From assembly GCA_040768925.1 (NCBI GenBank), contig JAXGLZ010000001.1, positions 62,001 to 126,000 on the forward strand: a DNA stretch of 64,000 nucleotides. The letters run 5' to 3'. A program made the translations under genes and the position numbers. This DNA comes from CALNBC01 sp040768925. GTDB lineage: Bacteria; Bacillota; Clostridia; Christensenellales; CALWSW01. The stretch's first letter is position 1. Each line of letters opens with the position of its first letter. Shown in pieces: positions 1-7,574 of this stretch. The notes beneath the pieces are model-generated. The model saw only the letters and a program-made list of their open reading frames with translations, was not told where the DNA came from and did not search any database.

Positions 1-1069
1 TGCGCTTCAGGTAATCCGAAGTCGGCCTGCCCGGGCGGATGCCGGGAATGAACCCGCCGTTTTGCTGCATGTTCTTGCTGATTTCGATCGGGTTGAAGGA
101 AATCGTGGTGTAGAAGTACGCAAAGCCCACGATGAGCAGGGCGTAAACGATCATATAGATGACCGTGCCCGAGCCCAACCATTGCTGGTACCAGGCATAA
201 AATCCGGAATTCGGCCAAAGCTGGGCGATCATTCCGGGGAACTGGATGATGGTAACCGCGAAAATCAGGGGCATGACGCCGTTCTGGTTGACGCGCATCG
301 GGATGTTGGTGGCGTTTCCGCCATACATCTTGCGGCCCACGACGCGCTTGGCGTACTGCACGGGCACGCGGCGTTCGCCCAACTCGACGACGGTCAGCCC
401 GAGGATCACCAGGAAGATCAGGCCGAGCACCACCGGCACCAGCCAGAAGGTCGTCGCTCCGGAGAACACGAGGGAAATATAGCTGACCACCACGGGCAGC
501 AGCCTGGAGGCGATACCCGCGAAGATCAGGAAGGAAATGCCGTTCCCGATCCCCTTGTCGGTGATGCGGTCGCCGATCCAGATGCACAGCGCGGAACCGG
601 CCGTCGCCACCAGGGTGATGGTCAGGTAGATCAGCCAGGCGGGCACCGTTTCGCTGTGGATCAGCGCCTGCGGACCCATGGTGAGGATGAGACCGATCGC
701 CATGATTCCGCCCAGGACGACGCCGAAGATCCGGGTGATGTTCTCGATCTTCTCCTTGCCGTCCGGCTCCTTCGCCATGCGCTCCAAAGAGGGGATGGCG
801 ACGGTCAGCAGGTTCATGATGATGCTTGCCGTAATATACGGCTGGATGCCCATGGCAAACAGGGTGAAGTTACCCAGGGCGCCGCCGTTCATCAGGTTGA
901 TAAAACCGAGAATGCTGTAATTCTCAACCTGCTGGGAAATGAATCCCGGATTGACGCCGGGGATCGGAATATAGCATCCGAGGCGGAACACCACGATCAT
1001 CAACAGGGTGTAGACGATCTTCTTGCGGATGTCTTCCGTTTTCCAGGCGGTTTTAAGGGTCGCAAACAT
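1..1069 (-). CDS. secY: Protein translocase subunit SecY (partial, C-terminus outside window)
   Basis: This is the central channel subunit of the SecYEG translocon in the cytoplasmic membrane. It exports unfolded proteins with SecA and inserts membrane proteins. About 356 N-terminal residues are present and read as hydrophobic segments in the SecY order. Family stretches include the early GCYIPIPGVNP motif, the segment IGDRITDKGIGNGIS, and the cytoplasmic loop GERRVPVQYAKRVVGRKMYG. The start ATG shares one base with the rplO stop codon (TGATG), so the two are translationally coupled at the end of the spc part of the operon. The reading frame is open to base 1, so the last transmembrane segments lie outside the window. 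Identity is secure. Confidence 0.97.
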   Translation of the reverse strand, partial: MFATLKTAWKTEDIRKKIVYTLLMIVVFRLGCYIPIPGVNPGFISQQVENYSILGFINLMNGGALGNFTLFAMGIQPYITASIIMNLLTVAIPSLERMAKEPDGKEKIENITRIFGVVLGGIMAIGLILTMGPQALIHSETVPAWLIYLTITLVATAGSALCIWIGDRITDKGIGNGISFLIFAGIASRLLPVVVSYISLVFSGATTFWLVPVVLGLIFLVILGLTVVELGERRVPVQYAKRVVGRKMYGGNATNIPMRVNQNGVMPLIFAVTIIQFPGMIAQLWPNSGFYAWYQQWLGSGTVIYMIVYALLIVGFAYFYTTISFNPIEISKNMQQNGGFIPGIRPGRPTSDYLKR

Positions 1070-1515
1070 CAGCCGACCACCTCGGCGGTTCCGCCGACGG
1101 CTTCGATGGCGGCCTTGGCGGACGCGCTGAACTTGGCGGCCTTGACGGTCAGCGCCTTGGTCAGCTCGCCGCGGCCCAGCACCTTCAGGCCGTCCTTTTC
1201 AATCTTGCTGATGATGCCCAGCTCTTTCAAAAGCTCGGCGGTGACCACGGAGCCGGTCTCCAAAGATTCCAGCTCGGAGATGTTGATGACCGTAAACACC
1301 TTGGCAAAGATGTTGGTGAAGCCGCGCTTGGGCAGACGGCGGGTCAGGGGCATCTGGCCGCCTTCGAAACCCGGGCGGACGCCGCCGCCGCTCCTGGCCC
1401 ACTGGCCCTTGTGGCCGCGGGTAGAGGTCTTGCCCATGCCGGAACCGGAGCCGCGGCCCACGCGCTTGGTGACCTGCTTTGCTCCCGGTGCGGGGGTGAG
1501 ATCATGAAGTTTCAT
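1069..1515 (-). CDS. rplO: 50S ribosomal protein L15
   Basis: L15 is a late-assembling protein of the large ribosomal subunit. The 148-residue product has the family layout. The N-terminus begins MKLHDLTPAPGAK, followed by a glycine- and arginine-rich extended tail (RVGRGSGSGMGKTSTRGHKGQ) that threads into 23S rRNA. The globular C-terminal part ends in a small hydrophobic segment. Length is normal for bacterial L15. It lies between rpmD and secY as in nearly all bacteria and overlaps the secY start by one base. Confidence 0.98.
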   Translation of the reverse strand: MKLHDLTPAPGAKQVTKRVGRGSGSGMGKTSTRGHKGQWARSGGGVRPGFEGGQMPLTRRLPKRGFTNIFAKVFTVINISELESLETGSVVTAELLKELGIISKIEKDGLKVLGRGELTKALTVKAAKFSASAKAAIEAVGGTAEVVG

Positions 1516-1533
1516 TGTCGTTGCGCCTCCCCG

Positions 1534-1713
1534 TTACACTTCTTCGACTTTGACGAGGTGCTTTACTTTGAAAATCATGCCCCGGATTGCGGGGGTGTCT
1601 TCATGGGTAACCTCGCTGCGAATCTTTCTCAGTCCGAGAGCCTGAACCGTGGCCTTTTGATCCTTGAGGCTGCCGATGGTGCTCTTGACAAGAGTGATCT
1701 TAAGCTGTGCCAT
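1534..1713 (-). CDS. rpmD: 50S ribosomal protein L30
   Basis: L30 is a small large-subunit protein. The reading frame codes 59 residues and starts MAQLKITLVKSTIGS. It then has the typical LGLRKIRSEV helix and a C-terminal strand ending KHLVKVEEV. It fills the gap between rpsE and rplO exactly where L30 lies in the spc operon. The length matches the bacterial (short) form. A purine-rich ribosome-binding site (GGAG) precedes the ATG. Similarity and position agree, so the call is firm despite the small size. Confidence 0.96.
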   Translation of the reverse strand: MAQLKITLVKSTIGSLKDQKATVQALGLRKIRSEVTHEDTPAIRGMIFKVKHLVKVEEV

Positions 1714-1726
1714 TTAGCTCTCCTCC

Positions 1727-2230
1727 TCAGTCCAGTATCTCGGCAACGGTCTTGCCGCGAACCTTGGCGATCTGCTCGGCGGTCCGAAGCTGTGCCAGGC
1801 CGTTGAGCGTCGCCTTGACGCAGTTGATCGGGTTGTTGGAACCGTAGGACTTCGTGCGGATGTCCCTGATCCCGGCCATCTCGACGACCGCGCGGGCAGG
1901 GCCGCCCGCGATGATTCCGGTACCTTCTTCGGCCTTCAGCAGGCGAACCGTGCTGCAGCCGAATTTGCCGGTGATGTCATGGGGAATGGTGGTTCCGACC
2001 ATGGCAACGTCTATCATGTGGCGGATAGCGTCTTCCTTGCCCTTCCTGATCGCCTCGGGAATTTCGGCGGCTTTGCCCATGCCGATGCCGACCCTTCCCT
2101 TTCCATCGCCCACGACCATGAGCGCGGCGAATCGGAAGTTGCGGCCGCCCTTGACGGTCTTTGCCACGCGGTTGACGGACACGAGCTTTTCCATAAGCTC
2201 GGGCGTGGCGTTATCCATGCGCTGCTGCAT
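1727..2230 (-). CDS. rpsE: 30S ribosomal protein S5
   Basis: S5 sits at the mRNA entry side of the small subunit and contributes to decoding fidelity. The 167-residue protein has the double-stranded-RNA-binding-like N-domain with SVNRVAKTVKGGRNFRF and GDGKGRVGIGMGKA. The C-terminal domain carries the signature GTGIIAGGPARAVVEMAGI. Length and order (rplR-rpsE-rpmD) are standard. Confidence 0.98.
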   Translation of the reverse strand: MQQRMDNATPELMEKLVSVNRVAKTVKGGRNFRFAALMVVGDGKGRVGIGMGKAAEIPEAIRKGKEDAIRHMIDVAMVGTTIPHDITGKFGCSTVRLLKAEEGTGIIAGGPARAVVEMAGIRDIRTKSYGSNNPINCVKATLNGLAQLRTAEQIAKVRGKTVAEILD

Positions 2231-2245
2231 ATCGTGTATCCTCCT

Positions 2246-2614
2246 TTAGAATTCCAGGCCGGCTTCGCGGGCGCCTGTGGCGAGTTGTGCCACGCGGCCG
2301 GTATAGCCGTAGCCACCGCGGTCGAAAACAACCTTGGTGACGCCCTTGGCGAGGGCACGCTTGCCCACAGCCTCACCAACCAGCTTCGCAGCTTCCTTTT
2401 TGCTCTTGCCTTCAAGCTGGCTCTTGATCTCGGCGTCCAGCGTGGAGGCAGAGACCAACGTATGGCCGGCTGAGTCGTCTATGACCTGAGCATAGATGTT
2501 CCCGGTGCTTCTGTACACGTTCAGGCGGGGCCTTTCGGCCGTGCCGACGAGGTTCTTGCGCATGCGGTAGTGACGCTTGACGCGAACCGCGTTCCTGTCG
2601 ATTTTCTGGATCAT
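2246..2614 (-). CDS. rplR: 50S ribosomal protein L18
   Basis: L18 binds 5S rRNA and helps place it in the central protuberance. The 122-residue product carries the basic N-terminus RVKRHYRMRKNLVGTAERPRLNVYRS. Next come the conserved HTLVSASTLD strand and the C-terminal VVFDRGGYGYTGRVAQLATGAREAGLEF, which match L18 end to end. It lies between rplF and rpsE in the spc arrangement. Confidence 0.98.
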   Translation of the reverse strand: MIQKIDRNAVRVKRHYRMRKNLVGTAERPRLNVYRSTGNIYAQVIDDSAGHTLVSASTLDAEIKSQLEGKSKKEAAKLVGEAVGKRALAKGVTKVVFDRGGYGYTGRVAQLATGAREAGLEF

Positions 2615-2634
2615 ACTCTGTCACTCCTTTCGCT

Positions 2635-3174
2635 TTATTTGCCGGTCTTGCCTTCTTTGCGGCGAATGATTTCGTTCTCATACTTGATGCCCTTGCCCTT
2701 GTAGGGTTCCGGCGGGCGAACGCCGCGGATATCCGCCGCGATCTGGCCGACAAGCTGCTTGTCGATGCCCGCAACGTGGATCTTGTTGGGGGAGGGAACA
2801 TCGAAGGTGATGCCGCTGGGGGGGGCAAACTCAACGGGGTGGGAATAACCCATGTTCAAAACCAGATTCTGGCCGTTCTTCTGGGCGCGGTAACCGACGC
2901 CGACGATTTCCAGATTCTTGGTGAAGCCGTTGGTCACGCCAACGACCATGTTGTGGATCAGGCTCCTGGAAAGACCGTGCAGGGCGCGGTTTTCCTTGTC
3001 GTCGTCCGGGCGGAGCACGCGGAGCACTCCGTCCTCGATCTCGATCTTCATGGCGCCGTCGATCTTGGTGGAAAGCTGGCCCTTGGGACCCTGGACATTG
3101 ACGGTGTTGTCTTTCTCAACCGTGATTGTCACACCGGCAGGCACGCTGACCGGAAGTTTTCCGATTCGGGACAT
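2635..3174 (-). CDS. rplF: 50S ribosomal protein L6
   Basis: L6 stabilises the base of the L7/L12 stalk near the factor-binding site. The 179-residue protein starts MSRIGKLPVSVPAGV and has the two tandem L6 folds. The C-terminal one contains the signature PEPYKGKGIKYENEIIRRKEGKTGK. Length is normal. It sits between rpsH and rplR, with short spacers to both. Confidence 0.98.
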   Translation of the reverse strand: MSRIGKLPVSVPAGVTITVEKDNTVNVQGPKGQLSTKIDGAMKIEIEDGVLRVLRPDDDKENRALHGLSRSLIHNMVVGVTNGFTKNLEIVGVGYRAQKNGQNLVLNMGYSHPVEFAPPSGITFDVPSPNKIHVAGIDKQLVGQIAADIRGVRPPEPYKGKGIKYENEIIRRKEGKTGK

Positions 3175-3217
3175 TGGTGAACACCTCTCTTGCTTATTGG
3201 GTTTGGGTCTTGGCAGC

Positions 3218-3616
3218 TTACCAAACGTAGGCGAGCACTTCGCCGCCCACGCCCTGCGCGCGCGCTTCCCGGCTGGTCATAACGCCCCTGCTGGTGGATA
3301 TGATCGCGATGCCTAAACCCCCGAGAACCTTGGGGATCTGGTCTTTGCGGGCGTAAACCCGCAGGCCGGGGCGGGAAATGCGCTTCAGGCCGGTGATGGC
3401 CTTGATCTTGTCGGGGCCGTACTTGAGGTTGATGCGAACCAGCCCTTGCACGCCGTCGTCAATCACGGTGAAGCCTTTGATGTAACCTTCGGACAGAAGG
3501 ATCTGCGCGATGGATTTCTTCATGTTGGAGGCGGGTACGTCCACAGTTTCGTGGTGGGCGACCTGCGCATTGCGGATGCGTGTGAGCATATCCGCGATGG
3601 GATCGGTGACAACCAT
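3218..3616 (-). CDS. rpsH: 30S ribosomal protein S8
   Basis: S8 is a primary 16S rRNA-binding protein of the platform; in enterobacteria it also represses the spc operon. The 132-residue protein begins with DPIADMLTRIRNAQ and ends with the conserved STSRGVMTSREARAQGVGGEVLAYVW signature region. It lies between rpsN and rplF. No S8-like operator is obvious in the short spacers here. Confidence 0.98.
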   Translation of the reverse strand: MVVTDPIADMLTRIRNAQVAHHETVDVPASNMKKSIAQILLSEGYIKGFTVIDDGVQGLVRINLKYGPDKIKAITGLKRISRPGLRVYARKDQIPKVLGGLGIAIISTSRGVMTSREARAQGVGGEVLAYVW

Positions 3617-3638
3617 GTTATTTCCTCCTTCTGTCAGA

Positions 3639-3824
3639 TTACCAGCTGGCCTTGCGCACGCCGGGGATCTGGCCCTTGTACGCCAGTTCCCTGAAGCAGA
3701 TGCGGCAGATGCCGTATTTGCGGAGCACGCTGTGCGGACGGCCGCAGATGCGGCAGCGGGTGTAAGCCCTGGTGGAGAACTTGGGGTCGCGCTGCTGCTT
3801 ATTGATCATGCTTTTCTTTGCCAT
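3639..3824 (-). CDS. rpsN: 30S ribosomal protein S14, zinc-binding type
   Basis: S14 binds 16S rRNA in the head of the small subunit. This is the short (61-residue) type Z form. Two CxxC pairs (CRIC at about 24-27 and CRIC at about 40-43) form the zinc site. The protein ends in the usual PGVRKASW. The zinc form in the main operon is typical of Gram-positive lineages. It lies between rplE and rpsH. Confidence 0.98.
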   Translation of the reverse strand: MAKKSMINKQQRDPKFSTRAYTRCRICGRPHSVLRKYGICRICFRELAYKGQIPGVRKASW

Positions 3825-3835
3825 TGTGCTCCTCC

Positions 3836-4429
3836 TTACGCATGGGCAAAGGGCATGCCGAACAATTCGAGCAGCGCCTTTGCCTCTTCGTCGGTTTTGG
3901 CGGTGGTCACGAAGGCCACATCCATTCCGCGGACCTTGTCGATCTTGTCGTACTCGATCTCGGGGAACATGATCTGCTCCCTGATTCCGAGGGCGTAATT
4001 GCCGCGGCCGTCGAAGGAGTTTGCGGGGATTCCGCGGAAGTCGCGGACGCGGGGAAGCGCAATGTTCATCAGCTTGTCAAAGAAGTAGAGCATCCGGTCG
4101 CCGCGAAGGGTGACCTTCGCGCCGATGTTCATGCCTTCGCGGACCTTGAAGTTCGCGACAGACTTCCTCGCCTTGGTGACGACGGGCTTCTGGCCGGAAA
4201 TGATGGTCAGATCGCCCAGGGCCGCTTCGAGCGCTTTGGGGTTATCCTTGGCCTCCCCGATGCCCATGTTGACCACGATTTTGACCAGCTTCGGGCATTC
4301 CATGACGTTCTTGTAAGCGAACTTCTGCATCATGGCGGGCAGGATCTCGCTCTGGTATTTTTCTTTCAGGCGGGGCGCACCGGTAAAGGGCGCTGCCGCG
4401 GCCGCCGTTTTATTTTCTTTTTTGGCCAT
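3836..4429 (-). CDS. rplE: 50S ribosomal protein L5
   Basis: L5 binds 5S rRNA and contacts the P-site tRNA. The core from LKEKYQSEILPAMM onward is standard, including KIVVNMGIGEA, GQKPVVTKARKSVANFKVREG and RDFRGIPANSFDGRGNYALGI. Total length is 197 residues, longer than the usual 179-180. The excess is an N-terminal extension of about 18 residues rich in lysine and alanine (MAKKENKTAAAAAPFTG) before the canonical start. The ATG has a GGAG ribosome-binding site, so the extension is probably translated. It sits between rplX and rpsN. Confidence 0.97.
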   Translation of the reverse strand: MAKKENKTAAAAAPFTGAPRLKEKYQSEILPAMMQKFAYKNVMECPKLVKIVVNMGIGEAKDNPKALEAALGDLTIISGQKPVVTKARKSVANFKVREGMNIGAKVTLRGDRMLYFFDKLMNIALPRVRDFRGIPANSFDGRGNYALGIREQIMFPEIEYDKIDKVRGMDVAFVTTAKTDEEAKALLELFGMPFAHA

Positions 4430-4447
4430 TGCTGTGCTCCTTCCGGT

Positions 4448-4762
4448 TTAGTCGATACTCGCGCCGCACTTTTTGCAGGCGCGGGTCTTCTTGCCGTCTG
4501 TGATCTTGTGGGCCGCGCGGGTCGCCTTGCCGCACTTGCCGCAGACGAGCATGACGTTGCTGGCATCGACGGTGCCTTCTTTTTTGATTCGGCCGCCGGG
4601 CCTGGTTCCAACGGGCTTGGTGTGGCGGGTGATCATGGCCACGCCCTCGACACAGACCCTGCCGGTCTTGGGCATCGCGGCGAGGATCTTGCCTTTTTTG
4701 CCCTTGTCCTTGCCGGATATGACGACGACGGTGTCGCCTTTTCTGACGTTCAGCTTATTCAT
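4448..4762 (-). CDS. rplX: 50S ribosomal protein L24
   Basis: L24 starts large-subunit assembly at the 5' end of 23S rRNA. The 104-residue product begins MNKLNVRKGDTVVVISGKDKGKKG, the KOW RNA-binding motif. It continues with the conserved VCVEGVAMITRHTKP region. A C-terminal CGKCG...CKKCG cysteine pattern, seen in many Gram-positive L24 proteins, could hold zinc. Position between rplN and rplE is canonical. Confidence 0.98.
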   Translation of the reverse strand: MNKLNVRKGDTVVVISGKDKGKKGKILAAMPKTGRVCVEGVAMITRHTKPVGTRPGGRIKKEGTVDASNVMLVCGKCGKATRAAHKITDGKKTRACKKCGASID

Positions 4763-4778
4763 TCCTGCACCCTCCTGC

Positions 4779-5147
4779 TCACAGCACTTCGGGTGCGAGG
4801 GAAACGATCTTCATGTAATCCCTTTCACGAAGCTCTCTCGCAACCGGCCCAAAGATGCGGGTGCCCTTGGGCTGCTTCTGGTCGTTTATGATGACGGCGG
4901 CGTTATCGTCGAAGCGGATGAAGGAGCCGTCCACGCGGCGTTTGCCGGAAACGGTGCGGACGATGACCGCCTTGACGACGTCCTTCTTCTTCACGGTGCC
5001 GCCGGGAGTGGCGGTCTTGACGGAAGCGATGATGACGTCGCCGATATTGGCCGTCTTGCGGAAGGAGCCACCCATCACGCGGATGCACATGATTTCCTTC
5101 GCGCCGGAATTGTCGGCCACTTTGAGCCGGGTTTGCGGCTGGATCAT
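4779..5147 (-). CDS. rplN: 50S ribosomal protein L14
   Basis: L14 lies at the subunit interface next to L19 and binds 23S rRNA. The start is placed at the ATG at 5147, giving MIQPQTRLKVADNSGAKEIM and 122 residues, the normal length. A GGAG ribosome-binding site lies just upstream of it. A farther upstream ATG in the same frame would add 19 unrelated residues. The signature region RVFGPVARELRERDYMKIVSLAPEVL (here RIFGPV) closes the protein. Confidence 0.98.
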   Translation of the reverse strand: MIQPQTRLKVADNSGAKEIMCIRVMGGSFRKTANIGDVIIASVKTATPGGTVKKKDVVKAVIVRTVSGKRRVDGSFIRFDDNAAVIINDQKQPKGTRIFGPVARELRERDYMKIVSLAPEVL

Positions 5148-5167
5148 GGTAGTTGCACTCCTTTCGT

Positions 5168-5425
5168 TTACTTGGCTTTTTCGATTATCTCCACAAGGCG
5201 CCAATTCTTTTCCTTGCTGAGGGGACGTGTTTCCATAATTTTAACGGTGTCGCCAATGCCGCAGGCGTTCTCTTCGTCATGGGCCTTGAACTTGACCGTG
5301 TGATTGATCATCTTGCCGTAAAGGGGATGACGGACCTTTGTCTTGATCGCGACGACGACAGTCTTATCCATCTTGTCGGAGACTACGGTGCCGATCCTGG
5401 TTTTTCTTGTGCCTCTGTCAGCCAC
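5168..5425 (-). CDS. rpsQ: 30S ribosomal protein S17
   Basis: S17 is an early-binding OB-fold protein of the 30S body. The 85-residue product contains KTRIGTVVSDKMDKTVVVAI near the N-terminus. It also has the family motif GDTVKIMETRPLSKEKNWRL. Size and location between rpmC and rplN are as expected. Confidence 0.98.
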   Translation of the reverse strand: MADRGTRKTRIGTVVSDKMDKTVVVAIKTKVRHPLYGKMINHTVKFKAHDEENACGIGDTVKIMETRPLSKEKNWRLVEIIEKAK

Positions 5426-5455
5426 GGGTATATCCTCCTTTCAACTTTGCTTTCG

Positions 5456-5659
5456 TCACTTCGCGGCTTCCCTGAGCTCACGTTCGCGCAGAACGGTCAT
5501 CACCCGGGCGATGTCCTTCTTGCACTCGTTGATCCGCATGGGATTGCTGAGCTCGTTGGTTGCCTGCTGAAAGCGAAGGTTGAAAAGCTCGCCCTTAAGC
5601 TCCTTCTGGCGCTCGATGAGCTCCTTCGTGGTCAATTCCTTGAACTCTTTAGCCTTCAT
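5456..5659 (-). CDS. rpmC: 50S ribosomal protein L29
   Basis: L29 is a small helical protein at the peptide exit tunnel rim. The start is the ATG at 5659, giving MKAKEFKELTTKELIERQ and 67 residues. That is the family length, with the signature KGELFNLRFQQATNELSNPMRI. The frame is open further upstream, but those residues lie inside rplP and do not resemble L29. The gene overlaps the end of rplP by 11 bases, which suggests coupled translation. Confidence 0.97.
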   Translation of the reverse strand: MKAKEFKELTTKELIERQKELKGELFNLRFQQATNELSNPMRINECKKDIARVMTVLRERELREAAK

Positions 5660-6098
5660 CGCCTTCACCACCCACTTCGTTCGTAGTAGCGTCCTCGCGC
5701 CTGACGAATTTGCACTTAAGCGGCAGCTTGTGCATCGCAAGACGCAGAGCCTCGCGGGCGATATCTTCCGTCACGCCGGCGATTTCAAACATAACGCGGC
5801 CGGGCTTAACGACCGCAACCCAGTACTCAGGAGAGCCCTTGCCGCTGCCCATGCGGGTTTCGGCGGGCTTCTTGGTGACCGGCTTGTCGGGGAAAATCTT
5901 GATCCAAACCTTGCCGCCGCGCTTGATGTAACGCGTCATCGCGATACGGGCGGCCTCGATCTGCTGGCTGGTAACCCAGCACGGCTCCGCGGCCACAAGG
6001 CCGTATTCGCCGTATGCGATAAAGTTCCCGCGCTGGGCACGGCCGGTCATGCGGCCGCGCTGAACCTTCCTGCGCTTGACTCTTTTGGGCATAAGCAT
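5649..6098 (-). CDS. rplP: 50S ribosomal protein L16
   Basis: L16 helps shape the A site and peptidyl-transferase surroundings. The 149-residue protein starts MLMPKRVKRRKVQRGRM and carries the GNFIAYGEYGLVA and KVWIKIFPDKPVTKKPAETRMGSGKG signatures. The acidic C-terminal tail (GGEGDEG) is a modest extension beyond the common end. The start shares one base with the rpsC stop and the end overlaps rpmC, so three genes are tightly coupled. Confidence 0.97.
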   Translation of the reverse strand: MLMPKRVKRRKVQRGRMTGRAQRGNFIAYGEYGLVAAEPCWVTSQQIEAARIAMTRYIKRGGKVWIKIFPDKPVTKKPAETRMGSGKGSPEYWVAVVKPGRVMFEIAGVTEDIAREALRLAMHKLPLKCKFVRREDATTNEVGGEGDEG

Positions 6099-6850
6099 CA
6101 GCGGTTACCTCCTTCCTGGCGGTCGCGCCGCGGCGGGCGGCGGTCCCGGCGGTCCCGGCGGTCGTGGGGCGCCTGCTCCCTGGCGGCGGCCGCGTTGGCC
6201 TCGGCGGCGGGAACGATGCCCTTGCTCAGGATCTCGCCCTTATACACCCAGACCTTCACGCCGATGCGGCCGTAGGTCGTTTTTGCTTCGGAAAAACCGT
6301 ATTCGATGTTGGCGCGAAGGGTCTGCAGGGGGATGGAACCCTCGTGATAGCCTTCGTCACGGGCGATTTCCGCGCCGCCCAAACGGCCGGAGCACTTGAC
6401 CTTGATGCCCTTTGCGCCCGCGCGCATCGAGCGGCCCAGGGCCTGCTTCATGGCGCGGCGGAAGGAAATGCGCTTTTCCAGGGAAGCGGCGATGTTCTCG
6501 GCCACGAGCTGGGCGTTGGCGTCCGGGTTCTTGATCTCGATGATGTTGAGATTGACCGGGCGGCCGATGTATTTGACGGTTTCGGCCTTGAGCGCCTCAA
6601 CCCCCGCGCCCTGGCGGCCGATGACCATGCCGGGCTTTGCGGTGAAAATGTTTATGGTGGCCTTGCCGGCGGCGCGCTCGATCTCGATCTTGCCGATGCC
6701 GGAGGCAAAAAGCTTCTCTTTCAGAAACTTGCGGATTTTCTCGTCCTCGACGATGTTGTCGGCAAAATCCTTCTTGGATGCGAACCACCGGGAATCCCAG
6801 TCGTTGATCACGCCGACGCGAAAGCCGCGGGGATTTACTTTCTGACCCAT
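6098..6850 (-). CDS. rpsC: 30S ribosomal protein S3
   Basis: S3 forms part of the mRNA entry channel with helicase activity. The start is set at the ATG at 6850 (MGQKVNPRGFRVG), which has a GGAGGG ribosome-binding site and yields 250 residues. An in-frame upstream ATG would add 43 residues inside rplV. The KH domain includes GRQGAGVEALK, and the C-terminal S3 domain contains GAKGIKVKCSGRLGGAEIAR. The protein ends in an unusual arginine/aspartate-rich tail (DRRDRRDRRPPRRDRQ), likely disordered. Confidence 0.97.
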   Translation of the reverse strand: MGQKVNPRGFRVGVINDWDSRWFASKKDFADNIVEDEKIRKFLKEKLFASGIGKIEIERAAGKATINIFTAKPGMVIGRQGAGVEALKAETVKYIGRPVNLNIIEIKNPDANAQLVAENIAASLEKRISFRRAMKQALGRSMRAGAKGIKVKCSGRLGGAEIARDEGYHEGSIPLQTLRANIEYGFSEAKTTYGRIGVKVWVYKGEILSKGIVPAAEANAAAAREQAPHDRRDRRDRRPPRRDRQEGGNR

Positions 6851-6861
6851 GTTGACCCTCC

Positions 6862-7248
6862 TTACTTGACCGAATCGAGAACGACGGTGATATGGCTCGT
6901 CCTCTTGAGGATGCGATTGGCGCGGCCGTGCGCGCGGGGCCTGAAGCGCTTGAGCGTGGGGCCCTGGTTCGCGTAGCATTCGGCGACAAAAAGCGTATCC
7001 TGGGTGAGGTCGAGGTTGTTTTCCGCGTTTGCGACGGCCGATTCAAGCACCTTCAGCGCCACGGGAGCGGCGGCCTTGGGGGTGAACGTTAGGATCGCGC
7101 GCGCTTCGGCGACGGATTTGCCGCGGATCAGGTCAAGCACGATCTTGACCTTCCTGGAGGAGATGCGCACATAGCGGGCGATGGCCCGGGGGCGCTTGTC
7201 TGCGCCCGCCTTGCGGGCGATGGTTTTTTCACGAATGCGAGTTGCCAT
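6862..7248 (-). CDS. rplV: 50S ribosomal protein L22
   Basis: L22 lines the narrow part of the peptide exit tunnel through its beta-hairpin, where macrolide-resistance changes arise. The 128-residue protein has the conserved ARYVRISSRKVKIVLDLIRGK segment. The tunnel hairpin region has the sequence GPTLKRFRPRAHGRANRILKRTSHITVVL. The hairpin looks intact, with no insertion or deletion. Order rpsS-rplV-rpsC is canonical. Confidence 0.98.
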   Translation of the reverse strand: MATRIREKTIARKAGADKRPRAIARYVRISSRKVKIVLDLIRGKSVAEARAILTFTPKAAAPVALKVLESAVANAENNLDLTQDTLFVAECYANQGPTLKRFRPRAHGRANRILKRTSHITVVLDSVK

Positions 7249-7263
7249 TGATTCTCCCTCCTC

Positions 7264-7545
7264 TTAGCGTCCGCCGGTGGTCTTCTCGGAACCGGCGTGG
7301 CCGCGATATGTGCGGGTGGGAGCAAACTCGCCCAGCTTGTGGCCGACCATTTCCTCGGTGACATAAACGGGCACGTGCTTCCTGCCGTCGTGGACGGCGA
7401 TGGTGTGGCCCACCATGTCCGGGAATATTGTGGAAGACCTGCTCCAGGTCTTTAATACCTTTTTCTCTCCGGCTTTGTTCATCGCGATGATGCGGCCGAG
7501 GAGCCGTTCGCTTACAAAGGGTCCTTTTTTAACAGACCTGCTCAT
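7264..7545 (-). CDS. rpsS: 30S ribosomal protein S19
   Basis: S19 lies in the 30S head and pairs with S13. The 93-residue product starts MSRSVKKGPFVSERLLGRI. It has the family signature around MVGHTIAVHDGRKHVPVYVTEEMVGHKLGEFAPTR. Length is normal and it sits between rplB and rplV. Confidence 0.98.
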   Translation of the reverse strand: MSRSVKKGPFVSERLLGRIIAMNKAGEKKVLKTWSRSSTIFPDMVGHTIAVHDGRKHVPVYVTEEMVGHKLGEFAPTRTYRGHAGSEKTTGGR

Positions 7546-7574
7546 GCCGTGACTGTCTCCTTTCTAATGCACCA

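Noticed and set aside
62..1507. Long plus-strand reading frame opposite secY and rplO
   Set aside because: It is an antisense shadow of real genes in GC-rich DNA, with no ribosome-binding site and low-complexity product. The same holds for the long plus-strand frames opposite rpoC, rpoB, fusA and tuf.
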